From Nonomuraea cavernae (GTDB lineage: Bacteria > Actinomycetota > Actinomycetes > Streptosporangiales > Streptosporangiaceae), in NCBI RefSeq assembly GCF_014646355.1, contig NZ_BMNH01000045.1:1-45302 (forward strand): a stretch of 45,302 bases of DNA. Direction: 5' to 3'. Shown here one piece after another: positions 25,178-32,631 of this stretch. The translations under genes were made by a program, and so were the position numbers. Below the pieces are notes generated by a model, which saw only the letters and a list, made by a program, of their open reading frames with translations, did no database searches and was not told the DNA's origin. The first letter of the stretch is position 1. Each line of letters opens with the position of its first letter.

Positions 25178-25939
25178 TCAGTCTCGCGCGGAACGGCGCG
25201 AGATCGCCAGCACCTCCTCCGACACCCGCGACTCGATCTCGTACGCCCCCGCCAGGGTGCCGCGCAGACCCTCGCCGACGGCCCGTTTGACGCCCCGCAC
25301 CGCGTCGGGGGAGTTCGCGGCCACCCGCTCGGCGAGCTCCAGGGCGCGGCCGAGCGCCGAGCCGTCCGGCACGACCTCGCCGACGAAGCCCCACTCGCGC
25401 ATCCGGGCCGCGCCGAAGCGCTCGCCGGTGAGCAGCACCTGCATCGCCGCCGGGTAGCCGATCTGACGCGGCAGCCGCGCGACCGACCCGCCGCTCGCGA
25501 TGAACCCGTGCCGCACCTCCGGCAGGGAGAAGCGCGCCGACTCGGCGGCGACCCGGAGGTCCGTCGCGCCGGCGAGCTCCATGCCGGCGCCGAAGCAGAT
25601 GCCCTCGATCGCGGCCACCACCGGGATGGGCAGCACGACGTCGCGCAGCAGCGCGTGATGCACGTCGTCCCACACGGCGGCCGCGGGCTCGCCGCGCCCG
25701 AGCGCCGCCGCGACGTCGTCGGAGAACGTCGCCAGGTCCGCGCCGGAGGAGAAGTCGGCCCCTCCGGTGACCACGGCGACCCGCGCCCCGCCCGCCGCGA
25801 CCTCGCGCCAGGCGGCGGCGAGCTCGCGGAAACCGGCCAGGTCGAGCGCGTTGCGGCGGGCGGGCCGGTTCAGCGTGATCTGGGCGACGTACGGGCGAGG
25901 TCCGGTCAGCTCGATCATCGGTGCCGCGGCGGGGGTCAT
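25178..25939 (-). CDS. Enoyl-CoA hydratase/isomerase family protein
   Basis: This crotonase-fold protein of about 253 aa has oxyanion-hole segments TGGADFSSGADLATF and AIEGICFGAGMELAGATD, and RFSLPEVRHGFIASGGSVARLPR where the catalytic Glu (LPE) is kept. Hydration of enoyl-CoA or a related reaction is likely. Its ATG overlaps the UGSC-family gene stop (ATGA at 25936-25939), so it is the third gene of a tightly coupled NifU-like/UGSC/ECH operon. Confidence 0.91.
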   Translation of the reverse strand: MTPAAAPMIELTGPRPYVAQITLNRPARRNALDLAGFRELAAAWREVAAGGARVAVVTGGADFSSGADLATFSDDVAAALGRGEPAAAVWDDVHHALLRDVVLPIPVVAAIEGICFGAGMELAGATDLRVAAESARFSLPEVRHGFIASGGSVARLPRQIGYPAAMQVLLTGERFGAARMREWGFVGEVVPDGSALGRALELAERVAANSPDAVRGVKRAVGEGLRGTLAGAYEIESRVSEEVLAISRRSARD

Positions 25940-27648
25940 GGGACGACGATGGGCTTGGTCACGGAGTTCGTGCCGCCGAAGCAGAACTGGCTGCGGCCGG
26001 CCTTGGCCCCCACGACGAAGAACTCGAAGCAGTCGGCGGACGGGTTGACGGTGACCATCGTGTCGGGGGCGTCCAGCAGCCAGCGCAGCTCCGGATGGGA
26101 GGTCTCGAAGGCGGGCATCGACTGGTTCAGCATCAGCTGGCGGAACGAGATCTTCGTCCGCCGGTGGATGGCCTCGCGGATGTCGGCCGGGGTCCAGCCG
26201 GCGGCGGCGAAGACGGCGGCGTGGTCGGGCGCCATCAGCAGCATGTTGGAGAACGTCCCGTGGAACGGGTAGCCGGCGGACAGCGGCGCGTTCTGCTTGA
26301 TCAGCCAGGCGCCGGCCGCCGGCGTGCCGACCGCGTGGGAGGTCAGCGTCGACCAGCTCTCGATGAGCAGCTCGGGATCGGAGTTCTGGAAGTCGAAGAA
26401 CTCCGTCATGCCGTAGGGGACGTTCACCGTGACGGTCGACTGCTCCGGGGAGAAGCCCTGCTGGACCCGCCAGGAGTCCCAGGGGGTGCGCTCCTCGTTC
26501 TCGGCGACGCAGGCCGAGAACTTCATCGGGGTGCCGATGGTGTCCATGTCCGTGATGCCGGGGTAGGACAGGCCCACGTTCATCATGATGAGCCGCAGCG
26601 CCCTGCCGATGGCGACGTTGACCTCCGAGATCGAGCCGGGGCCGAGCGCGCAGATGCCGCGGTTCATCCCGATCTGGTCGGCCATCGGTCCGGAGACGAG
26701 CACCAGCGGCGCCTGCGGGCCGGTCGACATCGCCCAGGTGCGCAGCCCGATGGACGGGTCGAGGACGCAGTCCATGACGGCGAGGATCACCGGCATGGTC
26801 TCGGGCCGGCAGCCCGCCATCACCGCGTTCGCCGCGATCTTCTCCACCGTGCCGATGCCGAAGCCCGGCGCGAAGTCGCCCACCACGTGGTCGCCGTCCA
26901 GCCCGGACGCCTCCACCATCGCGGCGACCTTGCGCCGGGTCGGCGGCACCAGCGGCATTCCGTCACTCCAGCCGTTGGCCACGAACCGGCGCTGCATCTC
27001 GTCGAAGGCGTCGAGCAGGTCGTCGCCGCCGAAGTGCAGCTCGGGCGCGCTCTCCAGCACCATCGAGTCGAACTCGGGCAGCACGTCGTAGACGGCCCGC
27101 TCGGTGGTCAGGAGGTGGACGACCTCCTCGAAGGACTCGTCCACCATCTGGTGGATCTCCTGCGTGCTCTTGTTGGAGAAGCAGTCGGGCACGATCACCG
27201 GGCAGGCCTCGGGCACGCCGAAGGTCTTGGCGCTGAAGCGGGCGTCCTCGTCGAAGATCGCCGCGGTGTAGCCCACGGCGGGCACGCCGCGGCGCTCGAC
27301 CTCGCAGAGGTCGCGCATCAGCCAGGAGCAGCAGCTGCCGCAGTCGGCCGTGGTGGCGACCATCACGTCGACCTGGTCCTCGATCAGCGCGAGCTGCTCC
27401 TCGGACAGGTAGCGGGTGGTGCCGCCGAGCGCGCCCGTCAGCTCCACGAAGGTGACGTCGCGGAACTTCGCGGCGATGAGCTCCCGGGCACGGTCCAGCG
27501 CGTCGAGGCCGTTCTGCTTGCCGTTCCAGTAGAGCGCCACGGTCGCGCCGTCGAGCGTCGAGGGGCGCGCGGCGGGCGGGAAGCGGTCGCCGTCGGCGTG
27601 CGACCTGGGCGTCGCGACCGGGTTGACGATGGTCAGTCGGGCGTTCAC
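25936..27648 (-). CDS. UGSC-family protein, Cys form (selenoprotein-family homologue)
   Basis: This protein of about 570 aa has an N-terminal UGSC-like domain (residues 1-190) with TTADCGSCCSWLM: Cys103-Gly-Ser-Cys106 replaces the Sec-Gly-Ser-Cys redox motif that names the family. The codon at position 103 is TGC, so it is not a selenoprotein. The C-terminal part (about 200-570) contains SDGMPLVPPTRRKVAAM, NAVMAGCRPETMPVIL and GPGSISEVNVAIGRALRL; I do not know a biochemical function for it. The GTG at 27648 overlaps the NifU-like stop (GTGA), with GGAGG 7 nt upstream. A thiol redox or C-S reaction is inferred. The family call is from memory of the motif. Confidence 0.72.
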   Translation of the reverse strand: MNARLTIVNPVATPRSHADGDRFPPAARPSTLDGATVALYWNGKQNGLDALDRARELIAAKFRDVTFVELTGALGGTTRYLSEEQLALIEDQVDVMVATTADCGSCCSWLMRDLCEVERRGVPAVGYTAAIFDEDARFSAKTFGVPEACPVIVPDCFSNKSTQEIHQMVDESFEEVVHLLTTERAVYDVLPEFDSMVLESAPELHFGGDDLLDAFDEMQRRFVANGWSDGMPLVPPTRRKVAAMVEASGLDGDHVVGDFAPGFGIGTVEKIAANAVMAGCRPETMPVILAVMDCVLDPSIGLRTWAMSTGPQAPLVLVSGPMADQIGMNRGICALGPGSISEVNVAIGRALRLIMMNVGLSYPGITDMDTIGTPMKFSACVAENEERTPWDSWRVQQGFSPEQSTVTVNVPYGMTEFFDFQNSDPELLIESWSTLTSHAVGTPAAGAWLIKQNAPLSAGYPFHGTFSNMLLMAPDHAAVFAAAGWTPADIREAIHRRTKISFRQLMLNQSMPAFETSHPELRWLLDAPDTMVTVNPSADCFEFFVVGAKAGRSQFCFGGTNSVTKPIVVP

Positions 27649-27896
27649 GGGAGTACCTCCATCACGAGTTCGCGCCCCGGGGCGCGCCGGCGCAGCGTCT
27701 CGGCCATGAGCTGCCGCAGCTCGTGCTGCGGCAGGACGCAGACATCGTCCTTGCAGTCGGGGCCGGCGCTGCCGGGCCGGTAGCCGACGCGGATCAGGTC
27801 ACCTTCCTCGGCCAGCAGGACGACCTCGCCGCCGTCGCGGCGGACCATCCGCTCGAACTCGGCGACGAGCTGCGCGCCGATCGACGTCACCGCCAT
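27645..27896 (-). CDS. Small NifU-C-terminal-like protein with altered cysteines
   Basis: This 83-aa protein matches the NifU C-terminal (Nfu) domain in its first strand-helix part (RMVRRDGGEVVLLAEEGDLIRVGY). The CxxC iron-sulfur scaffold motif is replaced by Cys48-x4-Cys53 (DCKDDVC). It may have lost Fe-S transfer and become a partner or thiol donor for the UGSC-family protein encoded next; that is inference. GGAGG lies 8 nt before the ATG. The overlap GTGA links it to the next gene. Confidence 0.65.
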   Translation of the reverse strand: MAVTSIGAQLVAEFERMVRRDGGEVVLLAEEGDLIRVGYRPGSAGPDCKDDVCVLPQHELRQLMAETLRRRAPGRELVMEVLP

Positions 27897-28044
27897 GATC
27901 GAATCCTCCGTTCGTGTGCGTGATGTGCGAATAATCCAGGAACCTAGTCTTTACACAGACGATGGTCAATGGACGAACCGGATCGACAATCAAGGCACCT
28001 GGTCGGAGCGGCCTTACTCGACGGCGCTCGCAGCTATGATTTAC

Positions 28045-28061
28045 ATCATTACTATGTTAGG
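28045..28061 (+). promoter_or_regulatory. Cluster motif, copy 7, near-leaderless promoter
   Basis: The sequence ATCATTACTATGTTAGG matches copy 2 at 13 of 17 positions. Its TACTAT (28050-28055) is 14 nt before the ATG of the NTF2-like gene, predicting a 5' leader of only about seven nt. An inverted repeat ATGAT-TTAC-ATCAT (28036-28049) overlaps its left end. A weaker half-match GTCTTTACA lies at 27947-27955 on the side of the divergent UGSC operon. Confidence 0.5.
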
Positions 28062-28069
28062 GTCGCGCA

Positions 28070-28477
28070 ATGTCCGACGCCAGCCCCACGCACGACCACG
28101 TGCTCATCCGGGATCTCATCGGGCGCGCCGCGCACCTCGCCGACGAGGGCACGCCCGACGACTACCGCACCCTCTACACCCCCGACGCCACCTGGACCTT
28201 CGGCACGAGCACGCAGGAGGGCGTCGACGAGATCGTCGAGGCGACCCGCCGGCGACGCGCCGAGGGGGTCAGCGGGCCGGGCACGGCGACCCGCCACCTG
28301 GTCGTCCCCCTGCACGTCACCGTCGACGGCGACACGGCCACCGCGGTGTCCTACTTCCTCTTCTTCGCCGACACCGCCTCGACGCCCGTGGTCCGCGTCT
28401 TCGGCGTCTACACCGACGAGCTGGCCCGCACCGCCGAGGGCTGGCGCATCCACCGGCGCGTGAGCCGCGCCGGATGA
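28070..28477 (+). CDS. NTF2-like (SnoaL) domain protein
   Basis: This 135-aa protein has a single cone-shaped NTF2/SnoaL-like fold: HDHVLIRDLIGRAAHLADEGTPDDYRTLYTPDATWTF at the start, RHLVVPLHVTVDGDTATAVSYFLFF in the sheet and EGWRIHRRVSRAG at the end. Family members include ketosteroid isomerase, dehydratases and non-catalytic subunits, so the reaction is not assignable. It stands alone, divergent from the UGSC operon and convergent with the second GntR gene. Confidence 0.82.
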   Translation: MSDASPTHDHVLIRDLIGRAAHLADEGTPDDYRTLYTPDATWTFGTSTQEGVDEIVEATRRRRAEGVSGPGTATRHLVVPLHVTVDGDTATAVSYFLFFADTASTPVVRVFGVYTDELARTAEGWRIHRRVSRAG

Positions 28478-28491
28478 CCGCCCGAGCCCGA

Positions 28492-28546
28492 CGTCCTCGC
28501 CCGGCCAGGCGAGGACGAGCCCGACGTACCCGCCCGGCCGGGCGGG
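28492..28546. terminator. Two hairpins between convergent genes
   Basis: CGTCCTCGCC (28492-28501) pairs with GGCGAGGACG (28508-28517) around a 6-nt loop. It is followed by the perfect 18-bp palindrome CCCGCCCGGCCGGGCGGG (28529-28546). The tandem GGGCGGTCAGGC just after it overlaps the end of the regulator gene region. A bidirectional terminator between the NTF2-like and GntR genes is likely. Confidence 0.6.
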
Positions 28547-28581
28547 GCGCGGCCGGACAGGGCGGGCGGTCAGGCGGGCGG

Positions 28582-29346
28582 TCAGGCGGGGTCGTGGAAG
28601 GAGTGGACGTCCGACCAGGCCAGCACCTGGGCGATCTGCCGGGGATAACCACGCCTGAGCCGCCGCCCGAACTCGCCCTCCAGCTCGCACATGACCTCGC
28701 GGGCGCGTACGGCGTCGCGCGCGGCCACGGCCTCGTGCACGGCCCGCAGCCGGGCCAAAATCTCGACGCGGTACGGTTCGTCTGGCACGAACCCGGCACT
28801 GTTGACGATGGCCCGCAGCGCCGGACTGAGAAAGGCGAACAGCTCGTTATGGCTACTTTCGGCGAGGTGCTGCCAGTAGGCCTCGTACGCCGTCGCGAAG
28901 GCCCGGATGGAGCCCAGCCCGCGCTCGATCGCGGCGAGGTCGCCCGCCATCCGGGCCACCTCCTCCTCCGTCGCGTTGCGCGCGGCCAGCTCGGCCATGC
29001 CGGGCTCGATCACGGTCCTCGCGTCCAGCACCGAGCTGAGCGGCGCCCCCGCGAACTGCAGCAGCAGCGCGATGGTCGAGGCGAGGTTGGGCCAGCCCGG
29101 CTGGACGATCTCCGGCCCGCCGTGCGGGCCGGGGCGCATGACGATCAGGCCCTGATGCTCCAGGAAGCGCAGCGCCTCCCGGTAGGTGCCGCGGCCCACG
29201 CCGTGGCGGCGCATGGCCTCGGCCTCGGGGAAGTAGCGGTCACCCGGGCCCATGCCGGTGTCGCTCATCGTCTGGACGATCTGCCGGGCCACCTCGAGCG
29301 AGAGCTTGGGACGACGGGTGGGCTCGGCGCCGGATTCGGCGTGCAC
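28582..29346 (-). CDS. FadR/FCD-type GntR transcriptional regulator (second)
   Basis: This protein of about 254 aa has a winged helix (about 15-85: SLEVARQIVQTMSD...YFPEAEAMRRHGVGRGTYREALRFLEHQGLIVMRPGPHGGPEI) and an FCD-type helical domain (about 95-230, with YWQHLAESSHNELFAFLSPALRAIV). The GTG at 29346 is 6 nt from TAGAAT, a good -10, so the transcript is probably leaderless. It diverges from the VOC/ligase unit and may control it or the wider cluster. I did not find the AT-rich cluster motif in its own promoter, so it could have a different operator. Confidence 0.9.
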   Translation of the reverse strand: MHAESGAEPTRRPKLSLEVARQIVQTMSDTGMGPGDRYFPEAEAMRRHGVGRGTYREALRFLEHQGLIVMRPGPHGGPEIVQPGWPNLASTIALLLQFAGAPLSSVLDARTVIEPGMAELAARNATEEEVARMAGDLAAIERGLGSIRAFATAYEAYWQHLAESSHNELFAFLSPALRAIVNSAGFVPDEPYRVEILARLRAVHEAVAARDAVRAREVMCELEGEFGRRLRRGYPRQIAQVLAWSDVHSFHDPA

Positions 29347-29352
29347 CCCGCG

Positions 29353-29358
29353 ATTCTA
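29353..29358 (-). promoter_or_regulatory. -10 element of a leaderless GntR promoter
   Basis: TAGAAT on the minus strand is followed by 6 nt and then the GTG start at 29346. The spacing is identical to that of TATAAT before the hydratase at 19406. Confidence 0.5.
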
Positions 29359-29399
29359 CGCAGTGCGCGGCGACGCCCCGGACAGCGTGAACACCTCGG

Positions 29400-29458
29400 A
29401 CGGCCCGCACCCACCGGACGGCTCGGACGGCCCGGACGGCCCGGACGCTCGGGCGGAC
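29400..29458. repeat. CGGACGGCC short tandem repeats
   Basis: Degenerate 9-nt units of CGGACGGCC type repeat between the divergent GntR and VOC genes. They occupy the expected upstream region of the VOC gene, whose ATG at 29469 has no clear ribosome binding site. Confidence 0.6.
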
Positions 29459-29468
29459 GGCGGCCGCG

Positions 29469-30062
29469 ATGAGCGTGCCGGGGATCAGCGGGCTCTGCCA
29501 CATCGGCTTCGCCGTCCGCGACATCGAGGAGTTCCAGCGCTCCTGGGGCGCCGTGCTGGGCATCGACGACTGGCTCGTCCGCGAGGTGAACCAGCCCGAC
29601 GGGCTGCTCCAGCTGCACGGCGAGATCCTCGGGCCGGCCTCGTCCCGGGTGGCCTTCGCCCGGCTGGCCGACACCGCGATCGAGCTGGTGGAGCCGCACG
29701 ACGGCCGCACCCGCACCTCGGCGTGGCTGGACGAGCACGGCCCCGGCATCCACCACCTGGCCTTCTGGGTCGACGACCTCGACCTGGCCGTCGCCGCGCT
29801 CGGCGACAGCGCCGAGGTGACCTACTCCCCCGCCGGGCGACGGCCGGGCACCGCGCCGCGGGTCTCCGCCGTGCTGCGCGGGCACGGGACTCCGCCGCAC
29901 GCTCCCGAGCCCGCCCCTGGCTTCTGGGCCTACACCGAGGCCCGCGCCGCGCGGGTCCCCTGGTGCCTGGAGCTGCTCGACGCGCGCCGCGCGGACGTCG
30001 TACGCGCCGCCTTCGGCGACCACCTCGTCTATCCCCCACCGCGCCGCGAGGATCGGGCTTGA
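29469..30062 (+). CDS. VOC-superfamily (glyoxalase/methylmalonyl-CoA-epimerase-like) protein
   Basis: This protein of about 197 aa has the four metal-ligand positions of a VOC fold: His in LCHIGFAV, Glu in AIELVEPHD, His in GIHHLAFWVDDLD and Glu in WCLELLD. Length and order fit methylmalonyl-CoA-epimerase-like or ring-cleaving VOC enzymes. A loop rich in Pro/Gly lies before the last strand. It is followed 37 nt later by an acyl-CoA ligase. The substrate is unknown. Confidence 0.83.
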   Translation: MSVPGISGLCHIGFAVRDIEEFQRSWGAVLGIDDWLVREVNQPDGLLQLHGEILGPASSRVAFARLADTAIELVEPHDGRTRTSAWLDEHGPGIHHLAFWVDDLDLAVAALGDSAEVTYSPAGRRPGTAPRVSAVLRGHGTPPHAPEPAPGFWAYTEARAARVPWCLELLDARRADVVRAAFGDHLVYPPPRREDRA

Positions 30063-30099
30063 CCTCCCCCCACGGCTGAACCACGCTCCAGGAGTTTCG

Positions 30100-31653
30100 A
30101 TGAGCAGCACCTCACCCCACTCGATCGACGCGCTCCTCGCCGCGGCGGCCAAGGACGCCGCCGAGGTCACCGCCGTGATCTGCGAGGGGCACACCCTCTC
30201 GTACGCCGAGCTCGACGCGCGCGTCCGGGCCGGGGTGGCCGCCTGGCAGGGGCACGGCCTGCGCCCCGGCGACCGGGTCGCGGTCTGGGCCGTCAACACG
30301 ATCGACTGCACGGTCGCCATGCTCGCGGCCATCGTCGCGGGCGGCGTCCTCGTGCCGCTCAACCCTCGCTACACCTCCGCCGAGGTGAGCGAGATCCTGC
30401 CCCGGGCCGCCTGCCGTTTCGTGGTCGCGCCCGACCGGCTGCTCTCCCGCCGGCTGGCGGAGGAGGCGCTGCCGATCGCCGGCGACGCCGGAGTGGTGAC
30501 CCTCGGCGAGGACGTGCCGGCGGGCAGCGCCGGCTGGAACGATCTCGTCGGCCGGTTCGGCGGCGAGCGGGCGGTCCCGGTCCCGGCGGGCGACATCGTC
30601 ACGATCCAGTTCACCTCCGGCACCACGGGCCGGCCCAAGGGCGCGCTGCTCCGGCAGGAGCCGATGGTGTCGACGGCCCGCACCTGGTCGGAGGTGGTCG
30701 GCCTCGGGCGCGGCGACGTCTACCCGGTGACCTACCCGCTGGCCCACATCGGCGGGTTCAAGACGGGCCTGATCTCGCCGTTCCACGCGCGCGCCACGCT
30801 CGTGCTGGTGCCCGTCGTGTCGGCGGCGTCGATCGCCGACGTGATCCGCGCCCACCCGGTCGCGGTGCTCAACGCCCCGCCCGCGCTGCAGCAGTACGTC
30901 CTCGCGGCCCGCCGCTCCGGTGACCTGCCGGGCGAGCTCGGCATCCGCAAGGCGGTCATCGGCTCGGCGATCGTGCCGCCCGCGCTCGTCCGGGGCCTCA
31001 TCGACGACCTCGGCATCGAGGACGTGATCATCGGTTACGGGCTCACCGAGGCCACCGGCGTCTGCACCATGACGCGGCCCGGCGACCCGTTCGACCTGGT
31101 GTGCGCGTCCATCGGACGGCCGATCGACGGGGTGCGGGCCCGGGTCTGGGCCCCCGACGCGACCGGCGATCCGGTCGTCGGCGAGATCGAGGTCAGCGGC
31201 GGCAACGTGATGGCGGGCTACCTCGACGACCCCGCCGCCACGGCCGAGGTGATCCACGACGGCTGGCTGCGCACCGGCGACCTGGGCTGGATCGGCGACG
31301 ACGGCTACGTGCGCATCGCCGGGCGGGCCCGTGACCTCGTCATCGTCGGCGGGTTCAACGTCTACCCGGCCGAGGTCGAGCACGCCCTCGACGAGCACCC
31401 GCAGGTGTCGGAGGTCGCCGTCATCGGGGTGCCCGACGAGCGCCTCGGCGAGGTGACGGTCGCCTTCGCGGTGCCCGAAGGCCGGGGCGTCACCGAGGAG
31501 GAGCTGCTCGCCTGGTGCCGGGAGCGGCTGGCCAACTTCAAGGTGCCGCGCCGCGTCTGGCTCGTCGAGGAGCTGCCGCGCGGCGCGGTCGGCAAGGTCG
31601 CCAAGCCGGCCCTCCACGAACTGGCCGAAACCCTGCTCCGCCCGGCCCGCTGA
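30100..31653 (+). CDS. AMP-forming acyl-CoA ligase, FadD3-like
   Basis: This protein of about 517 aa has the P-loop FTSGTTGRPKG at 171-181, the A5 motif GYGLTEATGVCTM, WLRTGDLGWIGDDGYVRIAGRARDLVIVGGFNVYPAEVE, and a C-terminal Lys in RGAVGKVAKPAL. It resembles the other FadD3-like ligase (16882-18597) but lacks the repeat tail. AGGAG precedes the ATG. It activates a carboxylic acid with ATP and CoA. It is co-transcribed with the VOC gene. Confidence 0.93.
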   Translation: MSSTSPHSIDALLAAAAKDAAEVTAVICEGHTLSYAELDARVRAGVAAWQGHGLRPGDRVAVWAVNTIDCTVAMLAAIVAGGVLVPLNPRYTSAEVSEILPRAACRFVVAPDRLLSRRLAEEALPIAGDAGVVTLGEDVPAGSAGWNDLVGRFGGERAVPVPAGDIVTIQFTSGTTGRPKGALLRQEPMVSTARTWSEVVGLGRGDVYPVTYPLAHIGGFKTGLISPFHARATLVLVPVVSAASIADVIRAHPVAVLNAPPALQQYVLAARRSGDLPGELGIRKAVIGSAIVPPALVRGLIDDLGIEDVIIGYGLTEATGVCTMTRPGDPFDLVCASIGRPIDGVRARVWAPDATGDPVVGEIEVSGGNVMAGYLDDPAATAEVIHDGWLRTGDLGWIGDDGYVRIAGRARDLVIVGGFNVYPAEVEHALDEHPQVSEVAVIGVPDERLGEVTVAFAVPEGRGVTEEELLAWCRERLANFKVPRRVWLVEELPRGAVGKVAKPALHELAETLLRPAR

Positions 31654-31683
31654 CGACCGGAGACCCGCGACCACGACGCGGGG

Positions 31684-31751
31684 ACGCGCACCGCGGCGCG
31701 GAAACGCGCGACTGCGCCACGGGCACGCGCACCGCGGCGCTGGAACCAGCG
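31684..31751. repeat. Direct repeat and short inverted repeat in convergent spacer
   Basis: ACGCGCACCGCGGCGC occurs at 31684-31699 and again at 31725-31740. CGCTGG-AA-CCAGCG (31738-31751) forms an inverted repeat next to the second copy. They lie between convergent genes and may help terminate transcription. Confidence 0.5.
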
Positions 31752-31752
31752 G

Positions 31753-32514
31753 TCAGGCGCGGGTGCGGACCAGGTCGCGGAGGCGGCGGACCGCTTCGGT
31801 GAAGCTCGGCTGCCGCATCGACCAGTCCTGGGCGGCCTGTTCGAGCTCGGCGGCCATCCGGGGGTCGGTGAGCGAACGGCTGAGGCGCATCGTGGCCTTG
31901 GTCCGGCGTACCAGCTCGGGGGAGCGCCCCGCGACGCGCGCGGTGAGTCGGCGGGACACGTCGAGCAGGTCGTCGTCCTCGACGCAGCGCCAGACGAGGC
32001 CGCACCGCTCCGCCTCCTCGGCTGTCACGGTGTCGCCGAACAGCACCATCGCGGCGGTGCCCTGACGGCCGGCCCGCTGCTCCATCCGCCACAGGTGACC
32101 GCCCCCGGGATGGATCGCGACGTCCAGGAAGCGCGGGTCGAAGGTGGCGCTCCGCGCGGCCACCACCACGTCACAGGCCAGCACGAAGTTGACGCCGGCC
32201 CCGATCACGGGCGCGTGCACCGCGGCCAGGACCGGCACGGGGAGGCCGGCCAGCGCCCGGAAGCCCGCGTAGACGGCGGTCGGGTCCTCGGCCGGCACGC
32301 CGAGCGCGTCGATGTCGCCACCGGCCGAGAAGACGGGGCCCCGGGCACGGAGCACCACCGCCCGGACGTCGCGGTCGTCGCGCACCTCGGCGCAGGCGGC
32401 GGCGAGCTGCCCGACCAGCACGGGGTTCAGGCTGTTGCGCCGCTCGACGTCATCCAGGGTGATCCACGCGACGTGGTCCTCCATGGTCACGGTGACGGCC
32501 CGGCGTTCGGTCAT
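31753..32514 (-). CDS. Enoyl-CoA hydratase/isomerase family protein
   Basis: This protein of about 253 aa has the crotonase-fold oxyanion segments RARGPVFSAGGDIDALG and VHAPVIGAGVNFVLACDVV. RFLDVAIHPGGGHLWRME replaces the usual Glu-containing motif, so it may not be a simple hydratase. AGGAGAG precedes the ATG. It is divergent from the acyl-CoA dehydrogenase pair and shares the AT-rich promoter region with operator copy 8. Confidence 0.9.
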   Translation of the reverse strand: MTERRAVTVTMEDHVAWITLDDVERRNSLNPVLVGQLAAACAEVRDDRDVRAVVLRARGPVFSAGGDIDALGVPAEDPTAVYAGFRALAGLPVPVLAAVHAPVIGAGVNFVLACDVVVAARSATFDPRFLDVAIHPGGGHLWRMEQRAGRQGTAAMVLFGDTVTAEEAERCGLVWRCVEDDDLLDVSRRLTARVAGRSPELVRRTKATMRLSRSLTDPRMAAELEQAAQDWSMRQPSFTEAVRRLRDLVRTRA

Positions 32515-32598
32515 CGCACTCTCCTGACGTGGGACGCCGTACGGACGGCAGGTCCGTTGCCGACGTCGCGAGCAAGCCTCTAGAATGGCTCCATTATT

Positions 32599-32615
32599 TT
32601 AATAATAGACAAGAT
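32599..32615 (-). promoter_or_regulatory. Cluster motif, copy 8 (divergent promoter)
   Basis: The minus strand reads ATCTTGTCTATTATTAA, 13 of 17 matches to copy 2. It overlaps the perfect inverted repeat ATTATT-TT-AATAAT (32593-32606), which contains TAAAAT/TAATAA -10-like elements, between the divergent hydratase and acyl-CoA dehydrogenase genes. Confidence 0.5.
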
Positions 32616-32631
32616 AGCCTCTCGGAGTGGC

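Noticed and set aside
27645..27648. Selenocysteine insertion in the UGSC-family protein
   Set aside because: The motif position 103 is a TGC Cys codon and the frame has no in-frame TGA, so no Sec is needed.
27947..27963. Tenth copy of the cluster motif (GTCTTTACACAGACGAT)
   Set aside because: Only the left half matches and the score is close to chance, so it is not counted.
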